A stretch of 64,000 nt of DNA from Lentzea terrae (GTDB lineage: Bacteria > Actinomycetota > Actinomycetes > Mycobacteriales > Pseudonocardiaceae), in contig NZ_QFWW01000020.1 of assembly GCF_003265345.1 (NCBI RefSeq), positions 477,035 to 541,034 on the forward strand, read 5' to 3'. Below the pieces are notes generated by a model. It had not been told where the DNA came from and did not search any database. It saw only the letters and a program-made list of their open reading frames with translations. A program made the translations under genes and the position numbers. Each line of letters opens with the position of its first letter. Within the stretch, counting starts at the first letter, position 1. Below, piece by piece: positions 25,654-35,514 of the stretch.

Positions 25654-26633
25654 AGAACCGCTTGCTGTGGCCGTTGCTCGCACTGGCCGCGTTGCTGTTG
25701 CTGAACCTGGTGGTCACCCCGTCGTTCTTCGAGATGCGCATCCAGGACGGTCACCTCTACGGCGGCCTGGTCGACGTGCTCAAGAACGGCGCGCCGACGC
25801 TGCTGATCGCACTCGGCATGACCCTCGTCATCGCCACCCGCGGCATCGACCTGTCCGTCGGCGCGGTCGCGGCCATCGCGGGTGCCGTCACGTGCGTCCA
25901 CATCGGAACGTCCGGAGACGTCGGCACGGCGTTCGTGGGCATGGCGATCGCGCTGGTGCTCTGCGCTCTGTTGGGTCTCTGGAACGGTTTCCTGGTGGCC
26001 GGCCTGGGCATCCAGCCGATCATCGCCACGCTGGTGCTGATGACGGCGGGCCGAGGTGTCGCCATGCTGGTCACCGAAGGCCAGATCATCACGGTCAACA
26101 ACGACGCGTACCGGCAGGTCGGCGCGGGGTTCCTGGTGCTGCCGATCTCGATCCTGATCGCCCTCGCGGTGCTGGGACTGGTAGCGCTCACCACGCGCAA
26201 GACCGCGCTCGGCATGCTGATCGAGTCCGTCGGCGTGAACCCGGAGGCGTCCAGGCTGGCGGGTGTCCGCGCGAAGACCATCATCTGGACCGTCTACGTG
26301 TTCGCGGCGGTGTGCGCGGGCATCGCGGGCCTGATGATCAGCTCGAACGTCAGCGCCGCCGACGCCAACAACGCCGGCCTGTGGATCGAGATGGACGCGA
26401 TCCTCGCCGTCGTCATCGGCGGCACCTCGCTCGCGGGCGGCCGCTACTCGCTCACCGGCACGCTGCTCGGCGCGCTGATCATCCAGACCCTCACCACGAC
26501 CGTCTACACGATCGGCGTCGCGCCCGAGGTCACGCTGGTGTTCAAGGCCGTCGTCGTCATCGCCGTGTGCCTGGTGCAGGCTCCGAAGGCGCGTGCGGCG
26601 CTCAGCTTCCGGAAGGTGGCAGTCTCGTCATGA
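25650..26633 (+). CDS. Sugar ABC transporter permease (YtfT type)
   Basis: A 327-residue BPD_transp_2 integral membrane subunit with about eight to ten hydrophobic segments. CUT2 permease motifs include TLVIATRGIDLSVGAVAAIAGAV and ILAVVIGGTSLAGGRYSLTGTLLGALIIQTL. GTG 25650 overlaps the ATPase stop (GTGA), implying coupled translation. Confidence 0.93.
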   Translation: MKNRLLWPLLALAALLLLNLVVTPSFFEMRIQDGHLYGGLVDVLKNGAPTLLIALGMTLVIATRGIDLSVGAVAAIAGAVTCVHIGTSGDVGTAFVGMAIALVLCALLGLWNGFLVAGLGIQPIIATLVLMTAGRGVAMLVTEGQIITVNNDAYRQVGAGFLVLPISILIALAVLGLVALTTRKTALGMLIESVGVNPEASRLAGVRAKTIIWTVYVFAAVCAGIAGLMISSNVSAADANNAGLWIEMDAILAVVIGGTSLAGGRYSLTGTLLGALIIQTLTTTVYTIGVAPEVTLVFKAVVVIAVCLVQAPKARAALSFRKVAVSS

Positions 26634-27604
26634 CCGCTCTCGCTACCCGGCTGCCGTCGCGGTTCCTGCCGGTCCTCGCGACCGTGGTGCTGTTCGTGCT
26701 GACGTTCGGCGTCGGCTCCGGGCTCTACGACGGGTTCGCGTCCGGGCAGGTGATCGCGAACCTGTTCATCGACAACGCCTTCCTGATCGTGCTCGCGGCC
26801 GGCATGACGTTCGTGATCCTCAGCGGCGGCATCGACCTGTCCGTCGGTTCGGTGGTCGCGCTGTCGACGATGGTCACCGCGTCGGGTCTCAAGGACGGCT
26901 GGCCGCTGCCGCTCGTCGTGATCGCCGTGCTGCTCATCGGCAGCACCCTCGGCCTGCTGATGGGCCTGGTGATCCACAAGTTCGACATCCAGCCGTTCAT
27001 CGTCACGCTCGCCGGCATGTTCCTGGCACGCGGCCTGTGCTTCCTGATCAGCGTGGAGTCGGTGTCCATCAAGGACACCACGTTCCGCGCGATCGCCACC
27101 GCCGTCATCGAACTGCCCGGCGGCGTCACCATCACCTACAACGTGATCATCGCGCTCGTCGTGGTCGCCGTCGCGCTGTACGTGCTGCACCGGACCCGGT
27201 TCGGCCGAACGGTCTACGCGGTGGGCGGCAACGAGCAGTCCGCGCTGCTGATGGGCCTCAAGACCGCGCGCGCCAAGGTCGGCGTCTACGTGATCAGCGG
27301 GTTCTGCTCGGCGCTGGCGGGGCTGCTGTTCAGCCTCTACATGCTGTCCGGGTACGGCCTGCACGCCGTCGGCATGGAGCTCGAAGCGATCGCGGCCGTC
27401 GTCATCGGCGGGACGCTGCTCGCGGGCGGGATGGGCTACGTGCTCGGGTCTCTCACCGGGGTGCTGGTGCTCGGCACGATCCAGACGCTGATCTCGTTCC
27501 AGGGCACGCTCAGCTCGTGGTGGACCAAGATCGTGATCGGTGCCCTGCTGCTGGTGTTCATCGCGGTGCAGCGCGGGCTGATCCGCCCCCGGCAGACGAC
27601 CTGA
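26630..27604 (+). CDS. Sugar ABC transporter permease (YjfF type)
   Basis: The 324-residue second permease starts at ATG 26630, overlapping the first permease stop (ATGA). It carries FVILSGGIDLSVGSVVALSTM, IHKFDIQPFIVTLAGMFLARG and VGGNEQSALLMGL, as in YjfF. Paired but different permeases, together with YtfQ- and YtfR-like partners, define the furanose-type importer. It ends the sugar-locus operon; a hydrolase gene follows 13 bases later. Confidence 0.93.
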   Translation: MTALATRLPSRFLPVLATVVLFVLTFGVGSGLYDGFASGQVIANLFIDNAFLIVLAAGMTFVILSGGIDLSVGSVVALSTMVTASGLKDGWPLPLVVIAVLLIGSTLGLLMGLVIHKFDIQPFIVTLAGMFLARGLCFLISVESVSIKDTTFRAIATAVIELPGGVTITYNVIIALVVVAVALYVLHRTRFGRTVYAVGGNEQSALLMGLKTARAKVGVYVISGFCSALAGLLFSLYMLSGYGLHAVGMELEAIAAVVIGGTLLAGGMGYVLGSLTGVLVLGTIQTLISFQGTLSSWWTKIVIGALLLVFIAVQRGLIRPRQTT

Positions 27605-27617
27605 CAAGATCGGGCTT

Positions 27618-28409
27618 GTGCGAAGCCCGAGCAACCTCGACGAGCTGCTGGCGTTGCGCGCCCAGCGGGATTCGGTGACCTCCCACGAGGTCGTCGAAGC
27701 CGCTGGGCAGCGCGTTCCCGTGCGCGTCTTCCGTCCGGCCGGCCCACCGCGTGCCGTCCACCTGGACCTCCACGGCGGCGGCTTCTACCTGGGCCCCACG
27801 GCCCGGGAGAACGCGCGCAACCAGCAGCTCGCCGACGCGCTCGGGTTCGCGATCGTGAGCGTCGACTACCGGATCGCTCCCGAGGATCCCTGGCCCGCCG
27901 CGCCGGACGACTGCGAGACGGCGGCCCGGTGGCTGATCGAGCACGCCGAGTCCCGGTTCGGCACGACCAGGCTGACCATCGGCGGGTTCTCGGCCGGCAG
28001 CACCCTCGCGATGACAACGCTGATGCGGCTGCGCGGACTCAACGCGTTCGACCGCGCGGTGCTGCAGTTCGGCACGTACGACCTGAGTGGACTGACGCCG
28101 GCAGGTCGATTGATCGCGGACGAGTACTTCCTCGAGGCGTACGTCGGCCACATGGCGGACCGCACGGTTGCGGACATCTCCCCCATCTACGGCGACCTCG
28201 GCGGTCTGCCTCCGCTGCTGATGGTCGTCGGCGGCGCGGACGTCCTGCTCGACGACAACCAGGCCATGGCCGCACGGGTGCGGGCGGCCGGTGGCGACGT
28301 CGAGCTGCGGATCTATCCTGAGGCACCGCACGCCTTCACCAACCAGGACACGGAACAGGCGAAGGCGGCGCGGCACGACATCGAGTGCTGGTTGACGAAG
28401 GCGGTCTGA
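27618..28409 (+). CDS. HSL-family alpha/beta hydrolase (esterase)
   Basis: A 263-residue cytosolic hydrolase of the hormone-sensitive-lipase family: oxyanion motif HGGGFYLG, nucleophile GFSAGS, acid in GGADVLLDD and histidine in EAPHAF. Substrates in this family are short-chain acyl esters. GTG 27618 is 13 bases after the permease gene, so it may be co-transcribed with the importer, perhaps to deacylate imported oligosaccharides (inference). Confidence 0.85.
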   Translation: MRSPSNLDELLALRAQRDSVTSHEVVEAAGQRVPVRVFRPAGPPRAVHLDLHGGGFYLGPTARENARNQQLADALGFAIVSVDYRIAPEDPWPAAPDDCETAARWLIEHAESRFGTTRLTIGGFSAGSTLAMTTLMRLRGLNAFDRAVLQFGTYDLSGLTPAGRLIADEYFLEAYVGHMADRTVADISPIYGDLGGLPPLLMVVGGADVLLDDNQAMAARVRAAGGDVELRIYPEAPHAFTNQDTEQAKAARHDIECWLTKAV

Positions 28410-28783
28410 TGAAACTGGGCGATGTCACCAGGACGGCGCTGGCGTGCATTCGGATCTTCAACGGCGCGCTGGGGTTGTTCGCGGCCGGGAAGATGGCGAA
28501 GAGCCTCGGCGGCGAACTGGGCGACGACAAGAGGTTCGTGTACCCGGCGCGAATGTTCGGCATCCGCACTCTTGTGCTCGGCGTCGACCTGCTGACGCTC
28601 AAGGCCGATCGCCGGGTGTTGCGGCAGGCTGTGCTCATTCACGCCACGGACACGGCCGCGGCGTTCTACGCTGGTCGCAGTGGCGAGCTCCCGGCGAGGG
28701 CGGCGAAGCTCACCACGATCATCTCCGCCGTCAACACCGGGCTGGCCGTCGTGTCGCTCGCCGCCGCCGAGAAGGATCACTGA
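28409..28783 (+). CDS. Small membrane protein of unknown function
   Basis: A 124-residue protein beginning MKLGDVTRTALACIR whose ATG overlaps the preceding stop (TGATG). It has hydrophobic helices near residues 8-30, 50-65 and 100-118 and resembles small DUF4267-type membrane proteins. No catalytic motif is seen. Confidence 0.65.
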   Translation: MKLGDVTRTALACIRIFNGALGLFAAGKMAKSLGGELGDDKRFVYPARMFGIRTLVLGVDLLTLKADRRVLRQAVLIHATDTAAAFYAGRSGELPARAAKLTTIISAVNTGLAVVSLAAAEKDH

Positions 28784-28786
28784 TCT

Positions 28787-31441
28787 GTGGTCGAGATCGA
28801 CCTGCTCGGAGAAGTGACCGCGCGGGTCGACGGACACCACGTCGAACTGGGGCCCGCGCGGCAGCGGTGTGTGCTCGCGGCACTGGCGGTCGACGTCAAC
28901 AAGCCCGTCTCGGTCACGCAGCTGACCGAACGCGTCTGGGGTGACGAGCCGCCCTCGCAGGCACGCGCGACGCTGCACAGCTACCTGTCCCGGCTGCGCC
29001 AGCTCGGCATCGAGCTGGCCACCAGGCCCACCGGGTACGTGCTCGTCGCCGACGAGTCCGGTGTGGACGTTCTGCGGTTCAGGAAGCTGAGGCAGCACCC
29101 GGAAACCCTGGGCGAGGCCATCGCGTTGTGGCGCGGCGAACCGCTGACCGGTATCGGTGGCGAGTGGGCGCAACGGACCCGCGACCGCCTCGGCAGGGAA
29201 CGTGACGCCGCCGAGCTCGACCTGATCGACGCACAGCTGAAGCTGGGCCGGGGTCCGGATCTGCTCGCAACGGTCTCCGCGCTCGCCGCGGCCCGGCCGG
29301 TCGACGAACGCGTGGCCGCCCAGCACCTGCAGGCCCTCGCGCAGGCCGGCCGCATTCCGGAGGCGCTCGAACAGTTCCTCGCCGTCCGGGCGAGGCTGCG
29401 GACCGAGCTGGGCACCGAGCCGGGCCCGGAACTCAAGCGGCTGCACGAAAAGCTCCTCCTCGGCGACCAGCAACCGCACGTCGAGGTGCCGCGGCAGCTG
29501 CCGTCCGCACCGGCGCAGTTCGTTGGCAGGCAGGAGGACCTGGCCGAGCTGGACCGCGCCGTGCGCACCGGCGTCGCGGCCATCGCGGGCGCGGGCGGCA
29601 TGGGCAAGACGTGGCTCGCCCTGCACTGGGCCCACGGCAACCTGCACCGCTTCCCGGACGGCCAGCTGTTCGTCGACCTGCGCGGATTCAGCCCCGACGA
29701 GGCGCCGATGGGGCCGGACGTCGCCATCCGCGGGTTCCTGCACGCACTCGGCGTGGACGCCGGCCGCGTCCCGCCCGACCCGCACGCCAGGGCCGCGCTG
29801 TTCCGCGGTCTGATCGCGCGACGGCGGATGCTCGTGGTGATCGACAACGCGGCCGACGCCGCCCAGGTCGCCCCGATGCTGCCCGGCGGCGACACCTGCC
29901 GCGTGCTCGTGACCAGCCGCAATCGGCTGCCTGGCCTCGTCACCAGGCCGGTCGGTCTCGACGTGCTCGCCGACTCCGACGCGGGCACGTTGCTCGCCAC
30001 CAGGATCGGCGCGGGCAGGCTGAGCCGCGAACCGCTGGCCGCGGGCAGGCTGATCGACCTGTGCGGCGGGTTGCCGCTGGCGTTGAGCATCGTCGGCGCC
30101 CGTGTGCTGACCGAGCCGGACCTGTCGCTCGCGGCCATCGCCCGCCAGCTCGAGGAGCTCGGGCTCGGCGCGCTCGACGCCGACCCGAGCGTCAGCGTGC
30201 CGGTCGTGCTCTCGTGGTCGTACCGGGCGTTGACCGAACGTCAGCGCGCAATGTTCGCTCTGCTCGGCATCGCGCCCGGCGAGGACATCGGACTGCGAGC
30301 GGCCGCCAGCCTGGCCAACACGTCCACAGAGGACGCACGACAAACCCTGCGATCACTGGAACAGGCCTCGCTGATCTCGATCACCAGCGGGTTCCGCGCG
30401 CGAATGCACGACCTCGTCCGGGCCTACGCGGCCGAACGAGCGCGGCACGCCGACGGCGACGCGGCCCTGCGCAGGCTCGTCGACCACCACGTGCACACCG
30501 CGCACGCGAACGACCGGGTGATCGACCCGCACCGGCCGTTGATCACGCTCGACCCCGCGCCGGCCGAGGTCGCTCCGGCCGAGGACAAGGCAGGCGCGCT
30601 GGCCTGGTTCGACGCCGAACGCGGCACGCTGCGGGCCGTCCAGCAGGCGGCCGCGGCACACGGGTGGAGCGACCAGGTCGTGCTGCTGGCCAGGGTTTCG
30701 CACGCCTACCACCAGCTGCGCGGCCACCTCGACGACGAGCTGACCATGTGGCAGGCCGCCATCGACGCGGCGGCGGACCCGGCCGACGAGGTCGTCGCGC
30801 ACCGGATCATGGGCACCACCCTCGGCCAGCTGCACCGCTACGACGAGGCCCTGCACCACCTCCGCACGTCGCGCACGCTCGCCGAGCGGGTGGGCGAGCC
30901 ACTCCCCCTCGCCGACGCGCACGGCGCCCTGGCCTGGTTGTGGGCGAACCGGTCGGACTTCGGCAGGGCGTTCGAACACGCCCAGGCCTCGCTGCCGCAC
31001 TACCGGCGCACCGGCAACCGGATGCTGCTCGCGTTGGCGCACAACAACATCGGTCACTGCGCCGCGGAGATCGGCGACACCCGCCGCGGCCGCCAGCACG
31101 CCGCCAAGGCACTCGAACTGCTGCACGAACTGGGCGATCGGCTCGGCGAGGCGACAGCGGTCGACACGCTCGCCCGCATCGAGCACCAGGCCGGCCACCA
31201 CACCGAGGCCATCGCTCTCTACGAGCGCGCCCTGGCGTTGTACCGGGCCGAGAACGACGACTACATGACCGCCAACTCGCTCTCCAACCTCGGCCACCCG
31301 CACGTCGCCCTCGATCAACGCGAGCGGGCCGCGCACGTCTGGCTGGAGGCGCTGGACCTGCTCGAACAGCAGGGCCGCGACGACGAGGCCGACCGCATGC
31401 GCAGGCAACTGGCAGAGCTCCACGTGCCCCCGGGGTCCTGA
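28787..31441 (+). CDS. AfsR/SARP-type regulator with NB-ARC and TPR domains
   Basis: An 884-residue regulator: OmpR-like winged helix (~1-90; LGPARQRCVLAALAV, QLTERVWGDEPP), bacterial transcriptional activation domain (~95-240), an NB-ARC NTPase (~250-560, P-loop AGAGGMGKT, LVVIDNAAD, LVTSRNRLPG) and tetratricopeptide repeats (~680-880). Such proteins activate secondary-metabolite or stress operons by binding direct repeats. GTG 28787 follows the previous gene by only three bases. The target is not evident; no biosynthetic cluster adjoins it. Confidence 0.92.
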   Translation: MVEIDLLGEVTARVDGHHVELGPARQRCVLAALAVDVNKPVSVTQLTERVWGDEPPSQARATLHSYLSRLRQLGIELATRPTGYVLVADESGVDVLRFRKLRQHPETLGEAIALWRGEPLTGIGGEWAQRTRDRLGRERDAAELDLIDAQLKLGRGPDLLATVSALAAARPVDERVAAQHLQALAQAGRIPEALEQFLAVRARLRTELGTEPGPELKRLHEKLLLGDQQPHVEVPRQLPSAPAQFVGRQEDLAELDRAVRTGVAAIAGAGGMGKTWLALHWAHGNLHRFPDGQLFVDLRGFSPDEAPMGPDVAIRGFLHALGVDAGRVPPDPHARAALFRGLIARRRMLVVIDNAADAAQVAPMLPGGDTCRVLVTSRNRLPGLVTRPVGLDVLADSDAGTLLATRIGAGRLSREPLAAGRLIDLCGGLPLALSIVGARVLTEPDLSLAAIARQLEELGLGALDADPSVSVPVVLSWSYRALTERQRAMFALLGIAPGEDIGLRAAASLANTSTEDARQTLRSLEQASLISITSGFRARMHDLVRAYAAERARHADGDAALRRLVDHHVHTAHANDRVIDPHRPLITLDPAPAEVAPAEDKAGALAWFDAERGTLRAVQQAAAAHGWSDQVVLLARVSHAYHQLRGHLDDELTMWQAAIDAAADPADEVVAHRIMGTTLGQLHRYDEALHHLRTSRTLAERVGEPLPLADAHGALAWLWANRSDFGRAFEHAQASLPHYRRTGNRMLLALAHNNIGHCAAEIGDTRRGRQHAAKALELLHELGDRLGEATAVDTLARIEHQAGHHTEAIALYERALALYRAENDDYMTANSLSNLGHPHVALDQRERAAHVWLEALDLLEQQGRDDEADRMRRQLAELHVPPGS

Positions 31442-31528
31442 CGACCAGGGTTCCTCACTGGCGCGAACGACCCACGGGACGGGGAAGTCTGGCTCCTGCA
31501 ACCAGCGTCATGAGGAGCGAGCGAGGAA

Positions 31529-31966
31529 ATGTCCACCATCACCCTGTCCCAGCCGACCACCGCCACGCCCGAGCAGTTCGTCGCGGGCCTCACCGACTTC
31601 GGTCCCGGCCGCACACGGCTCTTCCCCAACAGCACCGACGACTACCTGAAGGTGCACGAGCAGGGCGAGACCTTCGCCGACGTCACCGAGGGAGCCGGCG
31701 GCATCTGGGAACGTCTGCACTACGACTGGTCCGACCTCAGCCGCGTGGTGCTGACCACAGTGGACTCCAACGTCTGGGGCGGGAAGTCCGGCCACACCTA
31801 CACGTTCACGAAGCAGGCCGACGGGACGACCGTCGTGCACGCCGAAGTGGTGCGGGAGGGCAAGAACCTCAAGGGCCGGCTGCTCGGCGTCGTGCTGGGC
31901 CTGTTCGGCAGGAAGGTCCTCGGTGGAGCGTTGGCCAAGACGGTGCAGGCCATCGAAACCAGGTAA
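31529..31966 (+). CDS. SRPBCC-like protein
   Basis: A 145-residue soluble protein; ATG 31529 follows a GAGG-containing leader. The alternating strand pattern (WERLHYDWSDLSRVVLTTV, HTYTFTKQADGTTVVHAEVVREG) and C-terminal helix (ALAKTVQAIE) fit the START/polyketide-cyclase-like SRPBCC fold, a hydrophobic ligand-binding barrel. Ligand unknown. Confidence 0.6.
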   Translation: MSTITLSQPTTATPEQFVAGLTDFGPGRTRLFPNSTDDYLKVHEQGETFADVTEGAGGIWERLHYDWSDLSRVVLTTVDSNVWGGKSGHTYTFTKQADGTTVVHAEVVREGKNLKGRLLGVVLGLFGRKVLGGALAKTVQAIETR

Positions 31967-31993
31967 GGGTGCACTAACGTAGCCAGGTCCGCG

Positions 31994-32872
31994 GTGGTCC
32001 GGACGATCTTCGGGCAGGGCGAGCGGGTCGACGAGTTCGTGGTCATGGACCTGCGGATGCCGCGCGCGCTCGTCGGCCTGATCGTGGGTGCCGCGCTGGG
32101 GATCTCCGGTGCGCTCACCCAGTCGATCGCGCGGAACCCGTTGGCCAGCCCCGACGTGCTGGGCATCACCAGCGGGGCCGGCGCGACGGCGGTCTTCCTC
32201 GTCACCGCTACCAACGGCGCGGCGGTCGGGCTGCCCGCGGCGGCGTTGACCGGCGGGCTGCTGACCGGGCTGCTCGTCTACTTCCTGGCGTGGCGCCGCG
32301 GGATCGACGGCTTCCGGTTGATCCTCATCGGCGTCTCGGTCAACGCGGTCATGCAGGCGGTCACCACGTGGCTGCTCGTGCTGGCCGACATCCGTGACGT
32401 CGCCCGCGCGCAGTCGTGGCTGGTCGGGTCGCTCGACTCGCGGTCGTGGACCGAGGTGTGGACGACGCTGTGGGTCACCATCGCGCTGGTCGTCGTCGTG
32501 CTGGTGACGGCGTTCCAGCTCAAGCCGTTGCACTTCGGTGACGACGTGGCCGCCGGTCTCGGTGTCCGGTACTCGGCCGTGCGAGCCGTACTGCTGCTGT
32601 GCGCGGTGCTTCTTGCCGGAGTTGCCGTGTCGGCTGCGGGTCCGGTGCCGTTCGTCGCACTCGTCGCGCCTCAGATCGCCATGCGGCTGCTGCGCACTCC
32701 GGTGCCGCCGTTGATCGCCTCGGGTCTGTTCGGCGCGTTGTTGCTGATCGGCTCGGACCTCATCGCGCGGACCGTGCTGCCGAACGACCTCCCCGTCGGC
32801 ATCGTCACGGCGATGATCGGCGGCCCGTTCCTCGTCTATCTGCTCGTGCGCGCCAATCTGAAGCGAGCTTGA
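31994..32872 (+). pseudogene. FepG-like siderophore ABC permease, N-terminally truncated
   Basis: The 292 residues align to FecCD permeases from just before the second membrane helix (LRMPRALVGLIVGAALGISGALTQSI) to the C-terminus (LPVGIVTAMIGGPFLVYLLV). The first helix and periplasmic segment, about 45 residues, are absent, and an in-frame TAA lies 28 bases upstream of the GTG. There is no adjacent FepD-type partner. Either a functionless remnant or a shortened protein; with the damaged binding-protein gene at 36377 the former is more likely. Confidence 0.75.
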
Positions 32873-32906
32873 GTATCCGGGCTCTCGTCCGCCGCACCTT
32901 TTCTGC

Positions 32907-33716
32907 ATGCCTGAGATCGCAGCGAAGGACCTGCGGCGGATGCTCGACCTCGTCCACGCGGTGCACGAGAACACCACGGCGGCCGTCCTGCCCCAACCCG
33001 TGCTCGCCGGGGTCGCGGCCCTGGTCGGCTGCGACTCGGCCTGCTACGTCCGGCTCGACCCGGTCACCGGACGGATCACGATCCTCGGCGACGAGCCGTT
33101 CGGCGCGGACCTCGGGCGCCGGCCGGAGTTCGCCCCCGCTGCCCGTGAGCACCCGGTGTTCCACGCCTACCAGGCGGGACGGCTCGCCCGGCACACCTCG
33201 ATCGCCCTGAGCGACCTGGCGAACCGGGAGCAGCTCGCCCGGCTCGGGCTGTACCACGACTTCCACAAACCCGCCGGAATCGCCGACCAGCTCTTCAGCA
33301 TGGTCGTCACCGGCCGGTCGCACTCGTCCGCACTGGCGTTCCACCGCGGCCGGCGTGGGGTGCGGGCCCGCGACCGGGCGCTCGCCGACCTCTTCTCCCG
33401 CCAGCTGGCCCACGCCGAACACCACCGCGAGCGCGTCGCCCGGCTCACCTCGGCGGTGCGCGTGCTGGCCAGGCACGAAGAAGGCCTGGCGCAGGCACGT
33501 CCGTTGCTGGACCACCTCACGTCACGGGAACGCGACGTGGTCGAGCACCTCGCCGCCGGGCTCACCGACCGCGAGATCGCCGGCAGCCTGGGCATCAGCC
33601 CGCGGACTGCCGGCAAACATCTCCAGAACATCTACGCGAAGCTCGGCGTCGTCAACCGCGCCAGCCTCATCGCCGCCATTGACGTCAGGCGAACGCGCAG
33701 ACCGCGATCGTGGTGA
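32907..33716 (+). CDS. LuxR-family transcriptional regulator
   Basis: A 269-residue protein with a C-terminal LuxR/GerE helix-turn-helix (~195-255; LTSRERDVVEHLAAGLTDREIAGSLGISPRTAGKHLQNIYAKLGV). The N-terminal ~180 residues look GAF-like (VGCDSACYVRLDPVTGRI) and probably sense a small ligand. Its 3' end overlaps the convergent secreted-protein gene by 32 bases. Confidence 0.88.
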   Translation: MPEIAAKDLRRMLDLVHAVHENTTAAVLPQPVLAGVAALVGCDSACYVRLDPVTGRITILGDEPFGADLGRRPEFAPAAREHPVFHAYQAGRLARHTSIALSDLANREQLARLGLYHDFHKPAGIADQLFSMVVTGRSHSSALAFHRGRRGVRARDRALADLFSRQLAHAEHHRERVARLTSAVRVLARHEEGLAQARPLLDHLTSRERDVVEHLAAGLTDREIAGSLGISPRTAGKHLQNIYAKLGVVNRASLIAAIDVRRTRRPRSW

Positions 33717-34539
33717 CCTGCCAGTTCGCGTTGTAGCCGTCCTCGTCCTCGTGCACGGTGACGAGGGTGGCGTTGGTGTTGGGCACCGAACCGGTGACCA
33801 GCACCCGGCCGAGCGAGTTGATGAAGTCCCAGCCGGTGGAGATCAGCCGCTTGCCCGCCGGGCACTGCTGGAACTCGAACGACGAGGTCGGCGAACCGGG
33901 CACCGACGAGTTCTGCGGGAACACGACCTGGAGCCCGCCGGGGTCGAACGCGCAGATCGCGTAGGCCCGCAGCGACCAGGCCCTGGGGTTCCCGGTCGGG
34001 TCGGCGAACCCCTTGGAGTGACTGCCCGTGTCGCCGGGGAACACGTCGTCGATGCTGACCTCCCCGAGCCCACCGGTCACCTCGGCACCACCGCCGAGCG
34101 CCCGCCGCCCGGCCGGGCACGTCGCGCTGAGCTCGGTCTCGAACCGCACCGCACTGGTGGAGGCGGCACTGGTGATCGTGTAGCCGGACGGCCGGTTGGC
34201 GCACACCGCGAACGCGGTCACGCTCCAGTTCGCGGCCGTGCCGTCCTCGTCCTCGTACGCACCGACGGTGACCCGGTCCTCGGACGGGATGACTTCGTCG
34301 AGCACGACGTCGCCGCCTCCGCCGTTGATCCGAGCGCCGGTGCCGACCACGACCTTGCCGCCGGTGCAGACGGCCGTGGCGGACTTGAACGACGCGGAGT
34401 TCGTGGCGCTCGTGGCCGGCGGCATGATCTCCAGGCCGGGTACCGCGGCCGACGCCGGGCTCGCGAGTCCGATCTGGACACTCGCGGTCAGTCCGGCGGC
34501 CAGCAGCAGGCCGGCCACGAGTCTGCGAGGTTTGTTCAT
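33685..34539 (-). CDS. Secreted protein with repeated cysteine-containing beta-domains
   Basis: A 284-residue exported protein with ATG 34539 behind GGGGGAG. After a signal peptide (~1-32) there are about three related ~80-residue units, each with a C-x-x-G-x-x-x-x-x-x-G start (CTGGKVVVGTGA, CPAGRRALGGGAE, CPAGKRLISTGW) and a C-terminal cysteine in A-x-C-A. Two units carry a HEDEDGYNANW or YEDEDGTAANW acidic loop that could bind calcium. Function unknown. Confidence 0.75.
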   Translation of the reverse strand: MNKPRRLVAGLLLAAGLTASVQIGLASPASAAVPGLEIMPPATSATNSASFKSATAVCTGGKVVVGTGARINGGGGDVVLDEVIPSEDRVTVGAYEDEDGTAANWSVTAFAVCANRPSGYTITSAASTSAVRFETELSATCPAGRRALGGGAEVTGGLGEVSIDDVFPGDTGSHSKGFADPTGNPRAWSLRAYAICAFDPGGLQVVFPQNSSVPGSPTSSFEFQQCPAGKRLISTGWDFINSLGRVLVTGSVPNTNATLVTVHEDEDGYNANWQVTTIAVCAFA

Positions 34540-34656
34540 TCGAGTGACTCCCCCGTTTTGCGTTCTGTCGGCACGTCCGTCGTGCCAACGAAATGAGCCC
34601 ATGTCGGCCGGAGTCGTCGCCATACGTACTTCTGCGTAGCGGTAGGGTGCGACTTC

Positions 34657-35466
34657 ATGACAGATGGGCCAGCCCCGCCGTCGGGCGAGATCGACCTGAC
34701 GCGCCCCAGCGCCGCCAGGGTCTACGACTACTACCTGGGTGGCGCCCACAACTTCGCGGTCGACCGCGAGATGGCGCAGCGGGCGATCGAGATGTGGCCG
34801 GACCTGCCGCTGATCATGCAGGCCAACCGGGCGTTCCTGCGCCGCGCGGTGCGGTTCTGCGTCGCGCAGGGCATCCGGCAGTTCCTCGACCTCGGCTCGG
34901 GCATCCCCACCGCGGGCAACGTGCACGAGGTCGCGCGCAAGTTCGCGCCGGACGCGCGCGTCGTGTACGTCGACTGCGACCCGGTCGCCGTCGTGCACAG
35001 CCGCAACATCCTCGACGGCGACGAGCTCACGTCGGTCGTCGAGGCCGACCTGCGCGATCCGGCCAAGGTGCTGGACAGTCCCGGCGTCCGGTCACTGCTC
35101 GACCTGAGCCAGCCGGTCGCCGTCATGATGGTGGCCGTGCTGCACTTCGTGCCCGACGCCGACGACCCCGCCAAGATCGTCGCCGGGTACCGCGAGGCGA
35201 TGGCGCCGGGCAGCTTCCTGGTGATGTCGCACGCCAGCCAGGACGGCCAGCCGGACAAGGCCGAGGAGCACCAGGACCTCTACCGCCGCACCCCGACCCC
35301 GATGAGCATGCGGTCGAAACCGGTCGTGACCGGCTTCTTCGAGGGCTTCGACCTCGTCGATCCCGGCGTGGTGTTCCTCCCGCTGTGGCGGCCGGAGTCG
35401 CTCGAAGACGTCGACGAGCACCCGGAGCGGTACACCGGCCTCGCCGCGGTGGGACGCAAGCCATAG
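34657..35466 (+). CDS. DUF574-type S-adenosylmethionine-dependent methyltransferase
   Basis: A 269-residue protein of the family abundant in actinomycetes. It opens with IDLTRPSAARVYDYYLGGAHNFAVDRE, then the SAM-binding FLDLGSGIPTAGNVHEVA and VVYVDCDPVAVVHS, and PVAVMMVAVLHFVPD. The methyl acceptor is not known for the family. It lies between the permease fragment and the ATPase gene of a siderophore transporter and may be a later insertion. Confidence 0.88.
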   Translation: MTDGPAPPSGEIDLTRPSAARVYDYYLGGAHNFAVDREMAQRAIEMWPDLPLIMQANRAFLRRAVRFCVAQGIRQFLDLGSGIPTAGNVHEVARKFAPDARVVYVDCDPVAVVHSRNILDGDELTSVVEADLRDPAKVLDSPGVRSLLDLSQPVAVMMVAVLHFVPDADDPAKIVAGYREAMAPGSFLVMSHASQDGQPDKAEEHQDLYRRTPTPMSMRSKPVVTGFFEGFDLVDPGVVFLPLWRPESLEDVDEHPERYTGLAAVGRKP

Positions 35467-35495
35467 GACAACGCGATGTCTGAGGCCAGCCTCAG

Positions 35496-35514
35496 TTAAG
35501 TAAGGTTGGCCTAT
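35496..35514 (+). promoter_or_regulatory. Putative iron-box (DmdR/IdeR-like)
   Basis: The 19 bases match TTAGGTTAGGCTAACCTAA at 13 positions by eye and run into the ATG of the siderophore ATPase gene. Iron control is typical for such genes. The match is imperfect. Confidence 0.45.

Noticed and set aside
34657..35466. Member of a siderophore biosynthesis pathway
   Set aside because: DUF574 methyltransferases are scattered widely in actinomycete genomes and no biosynthetic enzyme is adjacent.
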